Assembly: GCA_009908885.1 (NCBI GenBank)
Contig: JAAAOL010000163.1
Location: 1 to 7,545, forward strand
Direction of reading: 5' to 3'
Length of the DNA: 7,545 nucleotides
Source of the DNA: Bacteroidota bacterium
GTDB taxonomy: Bacteria; Bacteroidota; Rhodothermia; Rhodothermales; JAAAOL01
In this document: positions 5,895 to 7,545 of the stretch, one piece after another
How the letters are laid out: the number at the start of each line of letters is the position of its first letter
Position numbering within the stretch: position 1 is the stretch's first letter
Program-made: the position numbers and the translations under genes
The notes under the pieces: generated by a model
What the model saw: the letters and a program-made list of their open reading frames with translations, nothing else
The model's database searches: none
What the model was told of the DNA's origin: nothing

Positions 5895-6835
5895 CAGGGG
5901 GATGCGCGGTCGGATTGCTTGCGCCAGTACCGGGCCAGCCCGCGCCAGCTGGCCTGCGGCTGCCCGAACTGGTCGTACGCCGGGACGAGTTCGGGCGAGA
6001 GGCGCTGCTTCAACTCCTGGATCTTGGCGGCGTGGAAGGCCTCGGCCCGCTCGGCATCGTCTGCCTCATCGTCCTCTTGCTCCAGCGCGTTACGGACGGC
6101 GTCGCTCCAGGCGTCCAGCGTGCGCTCGAACGCGTCGAGGTGCCACGCGGGGTCGTCGTGCGGGCCGAAGTGGGTCGTAAACAATCGCTCCGGCGACCAG
6201 TTGCGGAGGGCGTCCAGGCTGTCGGGCCAGCGGTCCAGGTCTACGTCCGGCGGCGGCGTGACGGGCAGAATCACGTCGGTCCCGGCGATGCGCATCCCCG
6301 CCGTGTCGCCGATGAAGGCGGTGTCGGATTCTCGATCCAGGTAGCTCACGTGGTGCACGGCGTGCCCTGGCGTGTAGGCCACGTCGAACGGTCGCCCGCC
6401 CACGGTGATCGTCTCGTCGCCGTACAGCACGTGGAGCGCGTCCTCCGGCACGGGTATTACTTCGCCCCAGAGCGGCTCCAGCATGTCGCCATAGAGGCGC
6501 CGGGCGCTGGCTAACAACTTGCTCGGGTCGGCCAGGTGCGTCGCGCCGAGGCGGTGCACGTAGACCGCCACGTCCGGGTGGTCCTGCACGATGGTGCCCG
6601 TCGCTCCGGCGTGGTCCAGGTGGATGTGGGTCAGCAAAAGCGCCCGTACGTCGGCCAGCGCGTACCCCGCTTCTTCCAGCGTCTCTCGCAGCGTCTCCAG
6701 CGACGACATCGGTCCTGGGTCGACCAGGATCAGGCCATCGTCGCTCTCCAGCACGCCGACGGCGATCAGGTGCTCCGCCCCGAGATACTTCAGGTCGAGG
6801 TAGTGCGTCGTCGGTGTGATGGAGGAAAGCGCCAT
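5894..6835 (-). CDS. MBL-fold metallo-hydrolase, glyoxalase II-like
   Basis: A 313-residue metallo-beta-lactamase-fold hydrolase. The dinuclear metal site is complete: THIHLDHAG (His70, His72, Asp74, His75), TPGHAVHH (His158), GDTAG (Asp177) and TTHFGPHD (His222). The early strand GLILVDPGP (34-42) is typical. Family members hydrolyse thioesters such as S-lactoylglutathione, lactones or phosphodiesters; nothing here identifies the substrate. The C-terminal 90 residues are helical and rich in Asp/Glu (QEDDEADDAERAEAF), as in MBL proteins with a substrate-shaping helical tail. The ATG at 6835 fits the fold's first strand. It lacks a Shine-Dalgarno and is abutted by a 69-bp inverted repeat. This is the first gene of the minus-strand run. 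Confidence 0.9.
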   Translation of the reverse strand: MALSSITPTTHYLDLKYLGAEHLIAVGVLESDDGLILVDPGPMSSLETLRETLEEAGYALADVRALLLTHIHLDHAGATGTIVQDHPDVAVYVHRLGATHLADPSKLLASARRLYGDMLEPLWGEVIPVPEDALHVLYGDETITVGGRPFDVAYTPGHAVHHVSYLDRESDTAFIGDTAGMRIAGTDVILPVTPPPDVDLDRWPDSLDALRNWSPERLFTTHFGPHDDPAWHLDAFERTLDAWSDAVRNALEQEDDEADDAERAEAFHAAKIQELKQRLSPELVPAYDQFGQPQASWRGLARYWRKQSDRASP

Positions 6836-6904
6836 CCGGAAAGGCAGCGAAGCGGTTACTCGTGGGCGGTCATCAGGCGCGGCCTCGCTTCGTCAGGTTT
6901 CCGG
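6836..6904. other. 69-bp nested inverted repeat in the MBL gene leader
   Basis: The outer arms CCGGAAA (6836-6842) and TTTCCGG (6898-6904) are perfect complements, as are the inner arms CGAAGCG (6848-6854) and CGCTTCG (6886-6892). They are separated by matching 5-base internal loops. On the minus strand the structure ends exactly where the MBL ATG begins, so if transcribed it would fold right at the ribosome-binding region. It could be a regulatory leader, or a small palindromic element with terminal inverted repeats. Confidence 0.5.
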
Positions 6905-6927
6905 CCCATGAACGCACGCTCAGAACG

Positions 6928-7032
6928 GCTCCAACATAACGGTCCGCCGTATGATGGACAAGCGTTCCTCTCTCGTTCGCACGGCAGCCTGAGGCCGAGC
7001 GCGAACACCGAGCATCTGCTCGGCGTTGGCTG
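6928..7032 (+). other. Hairpin-rich segment before toxin-antitoxin operon; weak attC resemblance
   Basis: The segment is bounded by CTCCAAC and GGCGTTGGCT (CCAAC at 6931-6935 pairs with GTTGG at 7025-7029). Between them are three local stem-loops: 6935-6953 (CAT-ACGG/CCGTATG with one bulge), 6975-7006 (GTTCGC/GCGAAC plus inner CGGC/GCCG) and 7008-7023 (CCGAGCA/TGCTCGG). The GCGTT end and short gap to the next ATG recall integron attC sites, but the outer core boxes match RYYYAAC/GTTRRRY only partly. No gene was found in 6836-7062. Confidence 0.2.
7008..7023. promoter_or_regulatory. 16-bp palindrome, candidate antitoxin operator
   Basis: CCGAGCA and TGCTCGG are perfect complements separated by TC, 39 bases before the antitoxin ATG. 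FitA/VapB antitoxins of the ribbon-helix-helix type bind short inverted repeats in their own promoter, so this is the natural operator candidate. No clear -33/-7 promoter boxes were recognised nearby. Confidence 0.4.
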
Positions 7033-7062
7033 GTGTAGGTCACATCGCAAACCTCTCCTGTC

Positions 7063-7317
7063 ATGACCTCTCTGACGCTCAGGGACATCCCCGACGCTCT
7101 CATGGAGCGCTTGCGCAGTCTCGCTGAGGAGGAGCAGCGAAGCCTGAACGAGCAAGTGCTTTTCTTGCTGGACGAAGTTACCACAGAACACCGTCCTGGC
7201 TTTGCAGACGCCTTCGATGCCTTCGTCCGCGAGAACGGCCCCTCTCCTCTCGATGACGATGACGATGACCTTGCAGATCTGCGTAGCACCGAGCATGGAC
7301 GATCCGTGCAGGTGTAG
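7063..7317 (+). CDS. FitA/VapB-like antitoxin, ribbon-helix-helix
   Basis: An 84-residue antitoxin. Residues 1-39 (starting MTSLTLRDIPDALMERLRSL, then EEEQRSLNEQVLFLLDEV) form an Arc-type ribbon-helix-helix DNA-binding domain as in FitA. The C-terminal part, including FADAFDAFVREN, an acidic run of six Asp near 64-69 and the end LRSTEHGRSVQV, is the toxin-neutralising tail. In this class the antitoxin binds and blocks the PIN toxin, and the complex represses the operon. The Asp run is encoded by GATGAC repeated three times (7252-7269), a repeat that can change length by two residues without shifting frame. The toxin gene starts 5 bases after its stop. Base composition is less extreme than in the minus-strand genes. 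Confidence 0.88.
   Translation: MTSLTLRDIPDALMERLRSLAEEEQRSLNEQVLFLLDEVTTEHRPGFADAFDAFVRENGPSPLDDDDDDLADLRSTEHGRSVQV
7252..7269 (+). repeat. GATGAC x3 microsatellite in antitoxin gene
   Basis: Three exact tandem copies of a 6-base unit encode six aspartates in the toxin-binding tail. Copy-number change would keep the frame. Confidence 0.9.
7310..7314 (+). promoter_or_regulatory. Shine-Dalgarno of the PIN toxin gene
   Basis: AGGTG lies 8 bases before the toxin ATG at 7323 and overlaps the final codon of the antitoxin, consistent with coupled translation. A second ATG follows at once at 7326. Confidence 0.5.
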
Positions 7318-7322
7318 CTGCC

Positions 7323-7544
7323 ATGATGCGGTACCTACTGGACACCAATGTGCTTTCGGAGCCCGTCCGCTCAACCCCCGAGGCACAGGTCGTCGCGACC
7401 TTGCGCAGCCATAGCACCGAGCTCGCAACCACGAGCATCGTGTGGCATGAACTCATCTACGGGGCCGAGCGTCTTCCCGAGGGCGAAAAGCGCACCTACC
7501 TGTTCACCTACTTGACCGAGGTCGTTCGGACGACGGTGCCGTAG
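7323..7544 (+). CDS. VapC/FitB-like PIN toxin, stops early
   Basis: The first 73 residues of a PIN-domain ribonuclease toxin. RYLLDTNVLSEP (3-14) carries the first catalytic Asp (Asp7) and ATTSIVWHELIYGAERLP (35-52) the conserved Glu (Glu43). The family normally has about 130-140 residues with two further acidic residues near 100-122. Here a TAG at 7542-7544 ends the frame after TEVVRTTVP, just where the family usually continues with a VLPYD-like strand. As it stands the active site is incomplete. One added G would turn the last codons into a V-P-V-A reading that matches the family better, so a one-base deletion is as likely as a true nonsense codon. The window ends one base later, so neither can be settled here. 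Confidence 0.8.
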   Translation: MMRYLLDTNVLSEPVRSTPEAQVVATLRSHSTELATTSIVWHELIYGAERLPEGEKRTYLFTYLTEVVRTTVP

Positions 7545-7545
7545 C

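Noticed and set aside
5158..6180. Plus-strand open frame of 340 codons over the reductase and MBL genes
   Set aside because: It is the antisense frame of two clearly conserved genes, rich in His/Arg/Val as expected of a shadow.
6856..6909. 17-codon minus-strand frame before the MBL gene as a leader peptide
   Set aside because: No ribosome-binding site, no attenuator-type codon run, and it lies inside the inverted repeat; too short to support.
1..7545. tRNA, rRNA, insertion sequence or transposase
   Set aside because: No cloverleaf, rRNA-like segment or transposase motif was seen on either strand.

Overview
The window is GC-rich bacterial DNA. It probably comes from a high-GC member of the Bacteroidota, most likely near the Rhodothermales. 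The main clue is the protein at 1577-3208, which has a signal peptide, seven delta-60 repeats and a C-terminal type IX secretion sorting domain, a system confined to the Bacteroidota/Chlorobi group. The order-level placement is inference from GC content plus that domain.

Layout: 1-243 (+) is the 3' end of a DUF547-family protein. It converges with a run of seven minus-strand genes. Read in transcription order from right to left, these are a metallo-beta-lactamase-fold hydrolase (5894-6835), a PTGR3/ZADH2-like NADPH-dependent enone reductase (4861-5862), a PaaI-type hotdog thioesterase (4294-4755), a zinc-ribbon Nudix hydrolase (3803-4297, overlapping its upstream neighbour by ATGA), a MenI/YdiI-type thioesterase (3299-3724), the secreted delta-60/T9SS protein (1577-3208) and a lactate 2-monooxygenase-like FMN enzyme (250-1436). 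The last is broken by an apparent one-base deletion at a run of four G (C at 459-462 on +). At the right edge, on +, are a FitA/VapB-like antitoxin (7063-7317) and a VapC/FitB-like PIN toxin (7323-7544), which stops at about half normal length.

Most of the minus-strand genes are small-molecule or acyl-CoA housekeeping enzymes: two CoA thioesterases, an enone reductase, a hydroxy-acid oxidase, a Nudix enzyme and an MBL hydrolase. MenI fits a menaquinone-using organism. Nothing shows that they form one pathway. The PaaI-Nudix pair is very likely translationally coupled, and the MBL-reductase pair is close enough to be co-transcribed.

The most unusual structure is between the genes. Four successive junctions (1437-1576, 3209-3298, 3725-3802, 4756-4860) are largely built from degenerate repeats with a strict 7-base period. 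The consensus differs from block to block but the period does not. Two junctions share an identical 34-bp heptamer cassette that flanks the T9SS gene as direct repeats. The 227-bp divergent region 6836-7062 has no heptamers; it holds a 69-bp nested inverted repeat abutting the MBL start codon, then a set of hairpins leading into the toxin-antitoxin operon.
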